Of a stretch of 53,184 nt of DNA, positions 33,100 through 41,928 are shown piece by piece. A program made the position numbers and the translations under genes. The DNA is taken from the NCBI GenBank assembly GCA_938028465.1, contig CALJAA010000163.1, positions 1 to 53,184 of the forward strand. The letters are read 5' to 3'. The first letter of the stretch is position 1, and every line of letters begins with the position of its first letter. Source of the DNA: an uncultured Granulosicoccaceae bacterium (lineage in GTDB: Bacteria > Pseudomonadota > Gammaproteobacteria > Granulosicoccales > Granulosicoccaceae). The notes below the pieces were generated by a model. It saw nothing but the letters and a program-made list of their open reading frames with translations, was not told the DNA's origin and made no database searches.

Positions 33100-34065
33100 C
33101 TATGAGAGCATGAATTCTACTTCAATGCCTGCAACGTTCAGTTTGTCGCCACTGTGCAGTAGCACAGGCTCGTCACCAATCTCATCGCGGTTGAGCGTAG
33201 GTAGTTCAACGCTATCATCGCTTTCGATGTGCATCAAAAAGTAACCATCGGGTTTTCGCATAATGGCAGCGATTTGAATACCAGGGCGCCCGAGCGTAGT
33301 GACGGGTTTGTCAATCGGTAACACCTGGCCAGACTTTGCACCGTTCTTAATTTCAATCACCGCGCCTGCAGGTGTTTGTATTGCCGGTGCGTCAAGATCG
33401 TGAGTGAGTTTTTGTTCACCACTAAAATCAGTAGCGGGCGTACTCTGATGATTGCCATTAATCGGTGTAAGCGGCTCGGGCTTTATTGGATCAGCTAGAG
33501 CGACATCTGAATCGTGCTCCTGATCATTAGTAGGTGGGCGCGGTTGTGAGCGGCCACCGCCGAGTGCTAGCTTAGCTTTTTGAGACAAGGTCATTGGCTC
33601 GTCGTCAAAATCGTTGTCGTCTAGGCTGCTATCAAAGTCGTTGTGGCTGATGCCATTGAGTTGCGGCGCAGGAGCTGGAGGGCTGACTCTAGCGTTAGAG
33701 CCATTACCGCTTAAACGCGTAACGGTTGCAGATTCTGAAACATCTGGTGTTTCGACTGTTGGTGCGACAGGTTGCGCGGCACGGTATTGCACACGAGTTT
33801 TACCGATAACAATTTCATCACCGCTATCGAGTAGCTGGCGGCTGATCAAGCGACCATTAATGTAGGTGCCGTTGGTGCTGTTTAGATCTTCGATTAACGC
33901 GCCTGTTGTATCAATGGTGATGCGCGCGTGCTTGCCACTGACAGATAGATTAGGAATGCAGACGTCATTTGTTGACCGTCGACCTATACCTATTTCAGTT
34001 GTGTCTGCATCGAAATCGAATTCCTGAACGTCGTCGTTTTCGTTGGTAACAATAATGGTGGTCAT
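33100..34065 (-). CDS. Two-FHA-domain protein
   Basis: A 321-residue cytoplasmic protein. The N-terminal FHA domain (about 5-85) is canonical: IGIGRRSTND, SVSGKHARI, DLNSTNGTYINGR, with the Gly-Arg, Ser/His and Asn that bind phosphothreonine. The C-terminal 95 residues look like a second, degenerate FHA fold (GQVLPIDKPVTTLGRPGIQIAAI, then PVLLHSGDKLNVAGIEVEF) without the Ser-x-x-His. The two are joined by an acidic, Pro-rich linker of about 130 residues. Partner and kinase are unknown. It is convergent with cysM. Confidence 0.8.
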   Translation of the reverse strand: MTTIIVTNENDDVQEFDFDADTTEIGIGRRSTNDVCIPNLSVSGKHARITIDTTGALIEDLNSTNGTYINGRLISRQLLDSGDEIVIGKTRVQYRAAQPVAPTVETPDVSESATVTRLSGNGSNARVSPPAPAPQLNGISHNDFDSSLDDNDFDDEPMTLSQKAKLALGGGRSQPRPPTNDQEHDSDVALADPIKPEPLTPINGNHQSTPATDFSGEQKLTHDLDAPAIQTPAGAVIEIKNGAKSGQVLPIDKPVTTLGRPGIQIAAIMRKPDGYFLMHIESDDSVELPTLNRDEIGDEPVLLHSGDKLNVAGIEVEFMLS

Positions 34066-34259
34066 GCGTTTTCCCTACGTGTACCGCAAACAAAGCAAAG
34101 TTATAACTTGGCGAACTGCCATTGACGAACGTCCATCGGTCGTCACGCCCCAATTATTGTCATTTAAGAGCCTACCGTCAACAGGTGCGTGAAGGTCTGC
34201 ACTTGCTGTCGGAAAACCGGCGCTTTTGTTGCCAATTTTATCCACAACGCAATTTGGTA

Positions 34260-35771
34260 TTAGCCAGCGTCGCTTTGCACTTTAATGATCAATTTTTCGC
34301 CCGGATGAATAACATTGTTATCCGGTGTGTTGCCAGTCGAATTTTGTATTGCGCTAATTTTTACAGAAAATCGTTCGGCGATCTCCGACAAAGTGTCGCC
34401 AATCTTTACTACGTATTCGACCATTGTACTACGCTCAGCGGAGTTAGTACCGCGCACATCTATTACACCTAAGCTTTGGCCGATCATTATTCGTGAATTA
34501 TCTAAACTATTGAGCTCGCGTAGTTTTCGTTGGGTGATGCCGTATTTGTACGCGATGGTGCTAACGCTATCGCCAGCGACAACAGTATGTGTTAGTGGTA
34601 ATGAATAGAGTTTTGCTTCGCCGGCCGTTGCGATTTCCTGTTGGAAACCCTCAGCAGCCGTTGTCGGCACCACAATCAAGTGAGGACCTTTTGGTGGTGT
34701 CACTTGGTGAATTAATCCAGCATTGAGTTGGCGTAGCAACGCTTCGTCAACATTGCTCATGATAGCTGCGTGATCAAGGCTAATGCGCCTACCCACATCC
34801 ACTGTGGTGAAGTCTGCGCTAGCCGGTAAGTCCGGTAAATTTAGGCCGGTTGTTTCTGGGTCCTTTATTAGCTCCAACATGGCAACTATCTTAGGTACGT
34901 AGTTGAGCGTTTCATCTGGTAAATCAAGCGACCAAAAATCGGTAGGCTTATTGGCTTTAATGTTTTTCTTCATTGCGCCTCTTACACGGCCGGGGCCTGC
35001 ATTGTAAGCGGCGAGGGTGAGTTCCCAATCCCCATTAAATTCAGCGTTGAGGTAGCTTAGGTAATCGATTGCAGCGGTTGTTGATTTAACGATATCGCCT
35101 CGGCCATCAAACCATGTGTTGCGTTCGACACCTATCTCACGTGCAGTGATTGGTACTATTTGCCAGACTCCAGCGGCATTCACTGAGCTCTTAACAGTTG
35201 TACGAAAGCCACTTTCAATGGCCGGAATTAGAGCAAGTTCGACGGGTAAAAAACGTGACTCAAGTGATTCGACGATGTAGCCGATAAACGGTGTTCCGCG
35301 ATTCAGAATTTTATCAATCCACAATACTTCGCGCTGATACTGTTCTAGATAAAACTCCACGCGTTGGTTGCGCTCACGAGGCAATCGATCGGATGCGCGT
35401 ATTCGATCCCAAGCAGAGGCAGGCGCCGGTACGCTCGTGATTGTGCTGGTAGCAAGTGGCTGCGCATTGTTAGCCGTGTTGTTTGCATTAAGCACAGCTC
35501 CGTTTAACAACTGTGGCGTTACTTCTGCAATATGTTCGTCTGTGATTTCCTGCAGCAATATACGGTCGCTGCTGTCGGTGTTGCCCAATTCGGGCAGGGC
35601 TGCACGGCCAATAGCATTGGTTTCTGCCAACCCTTGCACGCTTGAGCCTATTAATAGCGCAAATGCTGCTGCTAGAGCCGCTATACTAATCATCGTTGGG
35701 GTCAATACCAATCGCTTCTGACGCAGTGTAGCCAGAGTGTTATCAGCCTTATTTGGCGTTTTAGATGACAT
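34260..35771 (-). CDS. mltD: Membrane-bound lytic transglycosylase D-like, with two LysM domains
   Basis: A 503-residue peptidoglycan lyase. An N-terminal membrane helix or signal lies at about 25-45. The SLT domain has the catalytic Glu in LALIPAIESGF, followed by NAAGVWQIVPITARE and LAAYNAGPGRVRGAM. Two LysM repeats bind glycan: THTVVAGDSVSTIAYKYGI near 400 and EYVVKIGDTLSEIAERFSV near 455. E. coli MltD has the same layout. It is divergent from the methyltransferase gene with only about 30 bases between starts. The 34066-34259 gap shows no gene. Confidence 0.93.
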   Translation of the reverse strand: MSSKTPNKADNTLATLRQKRLVLTPTMISIAALAAAFALLIGSSVQGLAETNAIGRAALPELGNTDSSDRILLQEITDEHIAEVTPQLLNGAVLNANNTANNAQPLATSTITSVPAPASAWDRIRASDRLPRERNQRVEFYLEQYQREVLWIDKILNRGTPFIGYIVESLESRFLPVELALIPAIESGFRTTVKSSVNAAGVWQIVPITAREIGVERNTWFDGRGDIVKSTTAAIDYLSYLNAEFNGDWELTLAAYNAGPGRVRGAMKKNIKANKPTDFWSLDLPDETLNYVPKIVAMLELIKDPETTGLNLPDLPASADFTTVDVGRRISLDHAAIMSNVDEALLRQLNAGLIHQVTPPKGPHLIVVPTTAAEGFQQEIATAGEAKLYSLPLTHTVVAGDSVSTIAYKYGITQRKLRELNSLDNSRIMIGQSLGVIDVRGTNSAERSTMVEYVVKIGDTLSEIAERFSVKISAIQNSTGNTPDNNVIHPGEKLIIKVQSDAG

Positions 35772-35802
35772 TGATTGTTACTGATCGATTTATGAGAATT
35801 TG

Positions 35803-36591
35803 ATGATTAATTTGACACGACGCAAGCCAATTTGGATCGACTCGCAGCGTCCACTTACGCAATGGTACTCATCAGCGCTCGGACAGTCTATCCTCGATAG
35901 GCTTGAAGTTCAGCTCGAGGGTAGCCTAAGTGAGGTTTTTGGCTATCAAGGGCTGCAGATCGGTAACATGGCACCTGATCGAGATTTGTTCAAAAGCTCA
36001 GGGCTGCACAGGCGAATAATCCTTGATGCGCCGGGCTCTCAGGCTGATATCCATGCCGATGTGCTGCAGCTGCCTGTGGCTAGCGATACCATGAAGTTGG
36101 TGATGTTTTTTAATACACTGGATTTTTGCGATCAGCCTCACCAAGCGCTTCGTGAAGCGGATCGAGTATTGGCTGACGATGGTCAATTACTGATCATCGG
36201 CTTTAACCCATTGAGCGCATTTGGAGCACGGCACGCCTTAACTGGCTGGCGAGGCAAAGCGCCTTGGAATGGTCGGTTTTATTCCAGAATCCGCGTAACT
36301 GATTGGTTATCGGTACTGAACTACCGGGTGCAATCAAGTGATGCTCTCTTCATTCGCCCTCCCATCAATAGCAAGCGCCTGCTGCGCCGCACGCGCCACT
36401 TAGAGCGAGTTGAGCCTTGGTTGGGTGGCTTAGGGGGGCTGTATGTCTTGCTAGCCCGCAAGCAAACCTTACCGCTAACGCCGAGTAAACGCCAATGGCG
36501 TCGACAGCAACGACCCAATGTTTCTGTGAGTAGTTTTGCCAGGGCTCAGGAAACTGCAGCCTTGCGTAAATCTGATCAAAAACCTTCCTAA
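35803..36591 (+). CDS. Class I SAM-dependent methyltransferase (YafS-like)
   Basis: A 262-residue soluble protein. The Rossmann methyltransferase signs are an ADVLQLPVASDTMKLVMFFN segment with the acidic strand end, then HQALREADRVLADDGQLLIIGFNP, the classic 'post-I' and motif III region. The basic tail (RQWRRQQRPNV-like) is not conserved. Position beside rnhA-dnaQ matches E. coli yafS. The ATG at 35803 is used; a TTG one codon earlier is possible. Substrate unknown. gloB, which usually sits between this gene and mltD in enterics, is absent here. Confidence 0.85.
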   Translation: MINLTRRKPIWIDSQRPLTQWYSSALGQSILDRLEVQLEGSLSEVFGYQGLQIGNMAPDRDLFKSSGLHRRIILDAPGSQADIHADVLQLPVASDTMKLVMFFNTLDFCDQPHQALREADRVLADDGQLLIIGFNPLSAFGARHALTGWRGKAPWNGRFYSRIRVTDWLSVLNYRVQSSDALFIRPPINSKRLLRRTRHLERVEPWLGGLGGLYVLLARKQTLPLTPSKRQWRRQQRPNVSVSSFARAQETAALRKSDQKPS

Positions 36592-36617
36592 ATATAAAGT
36601 CTGATTAATAAAAAAGT

Positions 36618-37094
36618 ATGTCCCAAACAATCGAGATTTTTACTGACGGTGCTTGCCGTGGAAATCCGGGCCCCGGTGGTTGGGGGGCATTGTTACGTTC
36701 CGGCAATCATGAGAAAGAACTGTACGGAGGGGAGGCTGATACTACCAATAACCGCATGGAAATGACGGCGGTGATCGAGGCTTTAAAGGCGTTAAAAAAA
36801 ACGAGTAATGTTTCACTCACTACCGACTCGCAATACGTGCGGCAAGGTATATTGGAATGGATGCCGGGTTGGAAGAAAAAGAACTGGATGACGGCTGCTC
36901 GAAAACCTGTCAAAAACAAAGAGCTGTGGATTCAAATAGACGAATTGGCAGCGCGACATAATATTGAATGGCACTGGGTGAAAGGGCACAGTGGGCATGC
37001 TGAAAACGAACGGGTGGATGACTTGGCGAATAAAGGTATTGATGAGTTTCTTGCGGGTAAATCCCAATCGGGCGCAAAATCGGGCACAACATGA
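36618..37094 (+). CDS. rnhA: Ribonuclease HI
   Basis: A 158-residue nuclease that removes RNA from RNA-DNA hybrids. The DEDD residues are visible: [17 protein letters not shown] (Asp), [11 protein letters not shown] (Glu), LTTDSQYV (Asp) and [10 protein letters not shown] (Asp). The basic protrusion ([23 protein letters not shown]) is that of E. coli RNase HI. It overlaps dnaQ by four bases (ATGA). Confidence 0.97.
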   Translation: MSQTIEIFTDGACRGNPGPGGWGALLRSGNHEKELYGGEADTTNNRMEMTAVIEALKALKKTSNVSLTTDSQYVRQGILEWMPGWKKKNWMTAARKPVKNKELWIQIDELAARHNIEWHWVKGHSGHAENERVDDLANKGIDEFLAGKSQSGAKSGTT

Positions 37095-37798
37095 GACAGA
37101 TTGTTCTTGATACAGAAACCACTGGCTTAGATGCACAATCAGGGCACCGCATAATCGAGATCGGTTGTGTCGAGATGAGCGAGCGCCGGCTCACCGGCAA
37201 TAACCTTCATATCTACCTACAACCTGATCGTCAGATTGATCATGGTGCAATGGAAGTGCACGGTATTAGTAATGAGTTTCTTGCTGATAAACCGCGGTTT
37301 GAAGATGTTGCACAAGAGGTTCATGACTATTTAAAAGGTGCGGAGTTAGTGATTCATAACGCCGACTTTGACGTAGGTTTTTTAGATGCAGAGTTTGCAC
37401 GCATAGCGGGCAACATCACAATCAATTCAATTTGTAGTGTGATTGATACCTTAGCCTTGGCGCGTAAGTTATATCCGGGCCAACGCAATAGTTTGGATGC
37501 CTTGTGCAAACGCTTAGACGTTAACAACGGCCATCGCACATTGCACGGTGCCTTACTCGATTCAGAAATACTTGCTGATGTATACCTGCGCATGACAGGT
37601 GGTCAAACGGCCTTATTGCTTGATGAAGATAATGCGGCTAACGCTGCCATTTCGGTCGATAACACTGACAAGAAAACTCACCACCTTAAGTTGGTGCAAG
37701 CAGATGAAGTCGAAATGCGCGCGCATGAATTATGGCTGGATAAGCTTGCTAAGAGTTCGGGTTCGGGGTGTGTTTGGCGAAACTTGGAAGAAGGTTAG
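37091..37798 (+). CDS. dnaQ: DNA polymerase III epsilon subunit (proofreading exonuclease)
   Basis: A 235-residue 3'-5' exonuclease of the replicase. ExoI reads [21 protein letters not shown], Exo[16 protein letters not shown], and Exo[22 protein letters not shown] (DEDDh type). A flexible linker after residue 180 leads to the C-terminal segment that binds the alpha subunit. The gene is coupled to rnhA in the same orientation; in E. coli the pair is divergent. Confidence 0.96.
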   Translation: MRQIVLDTETTGLDAQSGHRIIEIGCVEMSERRLTGNNLHIYLQPDRQIDHGAMEVHGISNEFLADKPRFEDVAQEVHDYLKGAELVIHNADFDVGFLDAEFARIAGNITINSICSVIDTLALARKLYPGQRNSLDALCKRLDVNNGHRTLHGALLDSEILADVYLRMTGGQTALLLDEDNAANAAISVDNTDKKTHHLKLVQADEVEMRAHELWLDKLAKSSGSGCVWRNLEEG

Positions 37799-37802
37799 TA
37801 AT

Positions 37803-37882
37803 CATCCCGCGAAGTTTTTTCATACTCGCTTGGGCTTGTCATCCCCGCCTTCGCGAGGATGACACGTCTTCGCGGGGATGAC
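37803..37882. repeat. Intergenic palindromic repeat cluster (REP-like)
   Basis: Between dnaQ and smpB, GTCATCCCCGC (37838-37848) and GCGGGGATGAC (37872-37882) form a perfect 11-bp inverted repeat. A further internal hairpin GTCATCC/GGATGAC and a partial copy TCATCCCGCGAAG at 37803 accompany it. The 12-mer CGCGGGGATGAC recurs at 53028-53039. Such elements often act as 3'-end hairpins between convergent genes. Confidence 0.8.
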
Positions 37883-37892
37883 GAATAATGAC

Positions 37893-38375
37893 CTAGTTAA
37901 TACGAATTGACCGCGCTTTATCCCGATCCCACTCACGTTCTTTGATGCTGGCGCGTTTGTCGTATTCTTTCTTACCCTTACCGATACCGATTTCTACTTT
38001 TACCTTGCCTCGTTTCCAGTACATAGACAGGGCCACGATGGTGTAACCCTTGCGGTCCACGGCTCCCACCAGGCGGGCTAGTTCTCTGCGGTTAAGCAAC
38101 AACTTTCGTCGGCGCTGTAGCTCAGGCACGCTGTGAGATGAGGCGGTAATTAGCGGGGATATATTGCAGCCGTAGAGCCAGGCTTCCATCTTGTGCATTT
38201 GCACGTAACCGTCGGTGAGTTGGGCACGACCAGCCCTGAGACTCTTGACTTCCCATCCTTGCAGTACAATTCCGGCTTCGAACTTCTCATCGATCTTATA
38301 ATCGTAAGTTGCGCGCTTGTTGCGTGCGATACTGCCCTCGCCAGAGGTTTTGCTTTTTTTGCTCTTCTTGGCCAT
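37893..38375 (-). CDS. smpB: SsrA-binding protein SmpB
   Basis: A 160-residue partner of tmRNA in ribosome rescue. Family motifs are NKRATYDYKIDEKFEAGIVLQGWEVKSLR, then YVQMHKMEAWLYGCNISPL and RKLLLNRRELARL, with GYTIVALSMYWKRGKVKVEIGIGKGKKEYDKR near the end. The C-terminal tail (DKARSIRIN) fits. No ssrA gene is in the window. It is divergent from ratA with 38 bases between. Confidence 0.97.
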   Translation of the reverse strand: MAKKSKKSKTSGEGSIARNKRATYDYKIDEKFEAGIVLQGWEVKSLRAGRAQLTDGYVQMHKMEAWLYGCNISPLITASSHSVPELQRRRKLLLNRRELARLVGAVDRKGYTIVALSMYWKRGKVKVEIGIGKGKKEYDKRASIKEREWDRDKARSIRIN

Positions 38376-38413
38376 AACGGCATTATAGGCGTGCTGAAGT
38401 TGATAAGGTAAAT

Positions 38414-38845
38414 ATGTCGAGAATTTCGAGAAGTGCGTTGGTGGAATATACTGCCAGCCAGATGTACCAGCTGGTGTTGGATGTTGAATCCTACCCAGAG
38501 TTTCTACCGTGGTGCTCCGCTGGCGAGGTTGCCGAGATCAGTGACGAGCATCAGGTGGCGACGGTGTCGATTAATAAGGCGTTTAAGCAAACTAAGTTCA
38601 CCACGCAAAATACGCTGGAGCAGAATCAGCAAATCGCCATGAGCTTGCAAGACGGCCCCTTTAAACACTTGAATGGCGTCTGGCGATTTAAAGCGCTTGG
38701 AGATAGTGCTTGCAAAGTAGAGCTCGATATCGAGTTCCAATTTAGTAGTAGCGTGGTTGAAAAAATGATCGGCCCAGCATTCAGTGCTGTAACCCAAACT
38801 GTCGTCAATTCGTTTGTGAAGCGGGCAAAGGATGTGTATGGCTAG
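38414..38845 (+). CDS. ratA: START-like RatA/COQ10 family protein
   Basis: A 143-residue member of the polyketide cyclase/START fold. Typical segments: VEYTASQMYQLVLDVESYPEFLPWC, ATVSINKAFKQTKFTTQN, WRFKALGDSACKVELDIEFQFSSSVVEKMIGPAF and VNSFVKRAKDVYG. In E. coli RatA was reported to block 70S formation; homologues bind ubiquinone. The order smpB / ratA-ratB / bamE is standard. It overlaps ratB by eight bases. Confidence 0.92.
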   Translation: MSRISRSALVEYTASQMYQLVLDVESYPEFLPWCSAGEVAEISDEHQVATVSINKAFKQTKFTTQNTLEQNQQIAMSLQDGPFKHLNGVWRFKALGDSACKVELDIEFQFSSSVVEKMIGPAFSAVTQTVVNSFVKRAKDVYG

Positions 38846-39146
38846 TGGTGCCATGATTTCAATCAGAGTGGTGTTAGCGTTTAGTGACATTCAGCATCAG
38901 GTGCATATGAATCTGCCTGCAGGGACGACTGCAAGGCAAGCTGTAATCGATGCAGTAGCTGGGCAGATAGGCTTAGACGTAGTGGGTGAGGACGCTAAGG
39001 GTGTAGCTATTGGTGTATTTGGCGAACGGGTTAGCGATGACTACGTATTGCTTAACGATGACCGAGTCGAAATCTATCGGCCGCTAATCCAAAGCCCGAT
39101 GGAGCTAAGACGCCAACGGGCTGCTGCACAAAAACGGAAGAATTAG
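38838..39146 (+). CDS. ratB: RnfH/RatB family ubiquitin-like protein
   Basis: A 102-residue beta-grasp protein. ISIRVVLAFSDIQHQVHMNLPAGTTARQAVIDA and the ending VGVFGERVSDDYVLLNDDRVEIYRPL with a basic tail (RRQRAAAQKRKN) are the RnfH pattern. Three in-frame ATGs lie at 38832, 38838 and 38853; 38838 is favoured because AAAGGA lies five or six bases upstream. Function is not firmly known. Confidence 0.9.
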   Translation: MASGAMISIRVVLAFSDIQHQVHMNLPAGTTARQAVIDAVAGQIGLDVVGEDAKGVAIGVFGERVSDDYVLLNDDRVEIYRPLIQSPMELRRQRAAAQKRKN

Positions 39147-39550
39147 CTCCTCTGCTTTGGCGCAAAAATACGTTCCCACCAAGGGCGGCGGTTTTGAATT
39201 TCGCCGCTAATCTCATCTGCGGTTCGATCCACTTTTTCAATTACCTCATTTGCAAAGTACAGAGACAGAACCTTTGCTTTTGTTGGTTGGCCTGCAGGCG
39301 TACTGGTGTAGTAGTAGTCCCAGCGTTGATCATGGAAGGTAGTGTTGGTGACGGGTGCGCCCAAAATTGTGCGTACTTGCGCGCGCGGCATACCGACGGA
39401 TACTTGACCAATTTGGCTTTCGCTCAGCAGATTACCTTGTTGAATGGTGATCTTGTGGGCTCTTGGGAGCCAGAATGGGTCGCCACCACAGCTGGTGAGT
39501 GCACTGATACTGATCAAAAGGACTGCCAGGGTTTTCACGGGAGATTCCAT
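39143..39550 (-). CDS. bamE: Outer-membrane assembly lipoprotein BamE
   Basis: A 135-residue lipoprotein of the BAM complex. The lipobox is LLISISALTSC. The SmpA/OmlA fold shows ITIQQGNLLSESQIGQVSVGMPRAQVRTILGAPV then FHDQRWDYYYTS, matching E. coli BamE. The C-terminus extends past the conserved domain (DEISGEIQNRRPWWERIF). It is divergent from fur and overlaps the ratB stop by four bases in convergent orientation. Confidence 0.95.
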   Translation of the reverse strand: MESPVKTLAVLLISISALTSCGGDPFWLPRAHKITIQQGNLLSESQIGQVSVGMPRAQVRTILGAPVTNTTFHDQRWDYYYTSTPAGQPTKAKVLSLYFANEVIEKVDRTADEISGEIQNRRPWWERIFAPKQRS

Positions 39551-39620
39551 TTAAGTTGTAAGGCTATTGTCGTATACTTGTAGTTACTTCTCAATGGCTT
39601 TGCAGTGACACTTGCGAAAT

Positions 39621-40061
39621 ATGCCCAACTCCACACACGAATCCTCGCGCCAAGCGACCACAACCAGTGAGCTCAAAAACGCGGGCCTGAAGGTCACGCT
39701 GCCTCGTGTAAGCATACTCGAAATTCTGGAACGTGCAGAACAGCACCATCTCAGTGCAGAAGACGTTTACAAGGCCTTACTTAAAAACGGAAGCGATATC
39801 GGCCTTGCTACGGTATATCGCGTTTTAACTCAGTTCGAGGGCGCAGGCTTGGTTACACGGCATCACTTTGATGGTGGACAAGCGATATTCGAGCTGGACA
39901 CTGGCGACAACCACGATCATATCGTGTGCGTTAAAACGGGCAAGGTTGCGGAATTTAAGGATGAGCAAATTGAACGTCGGCTGCAGGAAATAGCGAAAGA
40001 GCTTGGCTATTCGCTAACTGATCATAAGATCATTTTGTACGGCGAGTATAAGCGCGACTGA
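39621..40061 (+). CDS. fur: Ferric uptake regulator Fur
   Basis: A 146-residue iron-responsive repressor. The winged helix includes LKNAGLKVTLPRVSILEILE and IGLATVYRVLTQFEGAGLV. Metal ligands are seen in HHFDGGQAIFEL and DNHDHIVC, and in DHKIILYGEY. The structural-zinc CxxC is CVKT here, one Cys only, as in the Pseudomonas type. The ATG at 39621 is preferred to an in-frame TTG at 39612. bamE divergent from fur is a common pairing in pseudomonads. Confidence 0.95.
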   Translation: MPNSTHESSRQATTTSELKNAGLKVTLPRVSILEILERAEQHHLSAEDVYKALLKNGSDIGLATVYRVLTQFEGAGLVTRHHFDGGQAIFELDTGDNHDHIVCVKTGKVAEFKDEQIERRLQEIAKELGYSLTDHKIILYGEYKRD

Positions 40062-40124
40062 TCTGCTGTTTGGAAGCTACTGTTTGATAGTGTTTTGCGT
40101 TATTACTCAGGCTTAGTTAGTGAG

Positions 40125-40241
40125 CTAGTTTGTGTATTTTTTCTGGGCTTCCTTGGCTTTACGATGGTACACCAGCAGCGCAAAACCTAATGCAATAATA
40201 ACTATTGCTACGATCGCCTTCATCACAAAGGGTTCAAACAT
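40125..40241 (-). CDS. 38-residue single-span membrane protein
   Basis: A short gene that reads MFEPFVMKAIVAIVIIALGF then ALLVYHRKAKEAQKKY and a stop. One hydrophobic helix is followed by a basic helix, giving N-out/C-in topology by the positive-inside rule. GGAG lies eight bases before the ATG (CGGAGAACGCC). It sits between fur and recN and codes on the recN strand, 31 bases past the recN stop. Function unknown; it is too short for usual gene finders. Confidence 0.6.
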   Translation of the reverse strand: MFEPFVMKAIVAIVIIALGFALLVYHRKAKEAQKKYTN

Positions 40242-40272
40242 GGCGTTCTCCGAATAAAAAATAAACATGCAT

Positions 40273-41922
40273 TCAATCTACCGAATCGAGCATTTCCTGT
40301 GCATGTGATTGGCTCTTCTTTGTTATTTTGGCACCGCCCAACATTCTGGCAATTTCATCGCGAGTTTGCTTCTTGTTTAGGGTTCTAAGGCTGGTTTCCG
40401 TCTTGCCCTTAGTGCTGGTTTTTTCAACAAATAAATGATGGTGCGCTTGAGCCGCCACTTGGGGCAGGTGAGTGACGCACAACACTTGAGCTGTTGTTCC
40501 GACTTTACGCATTAAGCGGCCAACGGTTTCGGCGACAGCACCACCGATCCCTGCATCTACTTCGTCAAAGATTAAGGTTGGTACGTTTTGCGTTTTAATG
40601 GTGGCTAGTTGTAAACACAAGCTGATACGCGATAGCTCGCCACCTGATGCTACTTTTGCTAGTGGTGCCGCGGCTACACCTGGGTTGGGGCTAACTAAAA
40701 ATTCGACTGTATCTTGGCCGTGTTTATGGCTAGCAGTAACATCTGTGTTGATGCGCACACTAAATGCGCCGCCTTCCATGGCAAGAGTTTGCATTGATTC
40801 AGTGACTTCCGCTGATATCTTCTTAGCGGAGCGTTTACGTAAGCGGGTGAGTTTGGCGCAAGTTGCTCGGTACACTTCACGCAGTGCGTCTACTTGCTTT
40901 TGTAGCTCTTCATTGCTGTTAGCTGGATCGGTTAAACCGTCTAGCTCATCACGTAAGGCAAGTTCGACATCGGTTAGGCCTGATGCATCGACATGGTGTT
41001 TTTTAGCTAAGCGATGCAGTGCTGCTAATTTGTCGTCAAGCCAAGCAAGACGATTAGTATCGTGTTCCATGCTGCTAGTGCTGCCACGCAACATAGAAGC
41101 GGCCTCGCTGCATTGGATTGAAGCTGATTCGACTAAATCGAGCGCCTCTTGCATCCGATCATCAATCGCCACCAAACTGGCCAATGGCGATTGAGTTTCA
41201 GTTATTGAATTAACGGCGTTATCAAGAGATTGCAGTGATTGATTACCTAGCTCCACTAATCGATCGGCATTGGCGAGCCAACGATGTTCGGATTCAATAT
41301 CAGCTGCTGTGGCGCCACCAGTATCTAGTGCATCAAACTCTTGTAACTGGAAGCGCAACATATCAATACGATCTTGACCACTTTGTTGCGCCTCGATTTG
41401 TTCGGCGAGTTGTTGATCAGTTATCTTCCAAGCCTCATACGCATCACTAACTTGCTTTGATAGTGGTGTATCAGCAAAACTATCGAGCAGTTCGCGTTGA
41501 GCGGCGGCATTGCTTAAGCGTTGGTGTTCGTTTTGGCCGTGAATGTTAAGTAGCATCTCGCCGAGTGTGCGTAGCAATTGCGCGGTAACAGGGCGGCCAT
41601 TAATGTAGGCACGTGATTTACCATTGGCGGTGATTACTCGGCGTAACAAGCATTCATTCTCTTCGTTAAGATCTTGGTCGCTTAACCACTGTTGGATGCT
41701 GTTTAAGGAGTCAATGTTAAACGAGGCATTGATTTCAGCTTTGTCGGTATCTTGCTTTACAAGATCACCACTGGCGCGTCCGCCGAGTACTAATGACAGT
41801 GCGCCCAGTAAGATTGATTTACCCGCACCGGTTTCGCCGGTCAGTGCTGTTAGGCCGGTATCGAGATCAACTTCAGTGTTGTCGATAATCGCAAAGTTGC
41901 GGATATGCAGGTTGCTGAGCAT
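40273..41922 (-). CDS. recN: DNA repair protein RecN
   Basis: A 549-residue SMC-like ATPase in double-strand break repair. Walker A is TGETGAGKSILLGALSLVLGGR; the ABC signature region is ASGGELSRISLCLQLA; Walker B is LIFDEVDAGIGG. A coiled-coil arm fills the middle (about 160-370). It starts six bases after nadK, so both are probably transcribed together. I saw no LexA-type box directly upstream. Confidence 0.96.
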   Translation of the reverse strand: MLSNLHIRNFAIIDNTEVDLDTGLTALTGETGAGKSILLGALSLVLGGRASGDLVKQDTDKAEINASFNIDSLNSIQQWLSDQDLNEENECLLRRVITANGKSRAYINGRPVTAQLLRTLGEMLLNIHGQNEHQRLSNAAAQRELLDSFADTPLSKQVSDAYEAWKITDQQLAEQIEAQQSGQDRIDMLRFQLQEFDALDTGGATAADIESEHRWLANADRLVELGNQSLQSLDNAVNSITETQSPLASLVAIDDRMQEALDLVESASIQCSEAASMLRGSTSSMEHDTNRLAWLDDKLAALHRLAKKHHVDASGLTDVELALRDELDGLTDPANSNEELQKQVDALREVYRATCAKLTRLRKRSAKKISAEVTESMQTLAMEGGAFSVRINTDVTASHKHGQDTVEFLVSPNPGVAAAPLAKVASGGELSRISLCLQLATIKTQNVPTLIFDEVDAGIGGAVAETVGRLMRKVGTTAQVLCVTHLPQVAAQAHHHLFVEKTSTKGKTETSLRTLNKKQTRDEIARMLGGAKITKKSQSHAQEMLDSVD

Positions 41923-41928
41923 ATACCA

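Noticed and set aside
33083..33102. TAGCAGT/ACTGCTA hairpin between cysM and the FHA gene as a terminator
   Set aside because: No T-run follows on either strand, so it does not meet the usual pattern.
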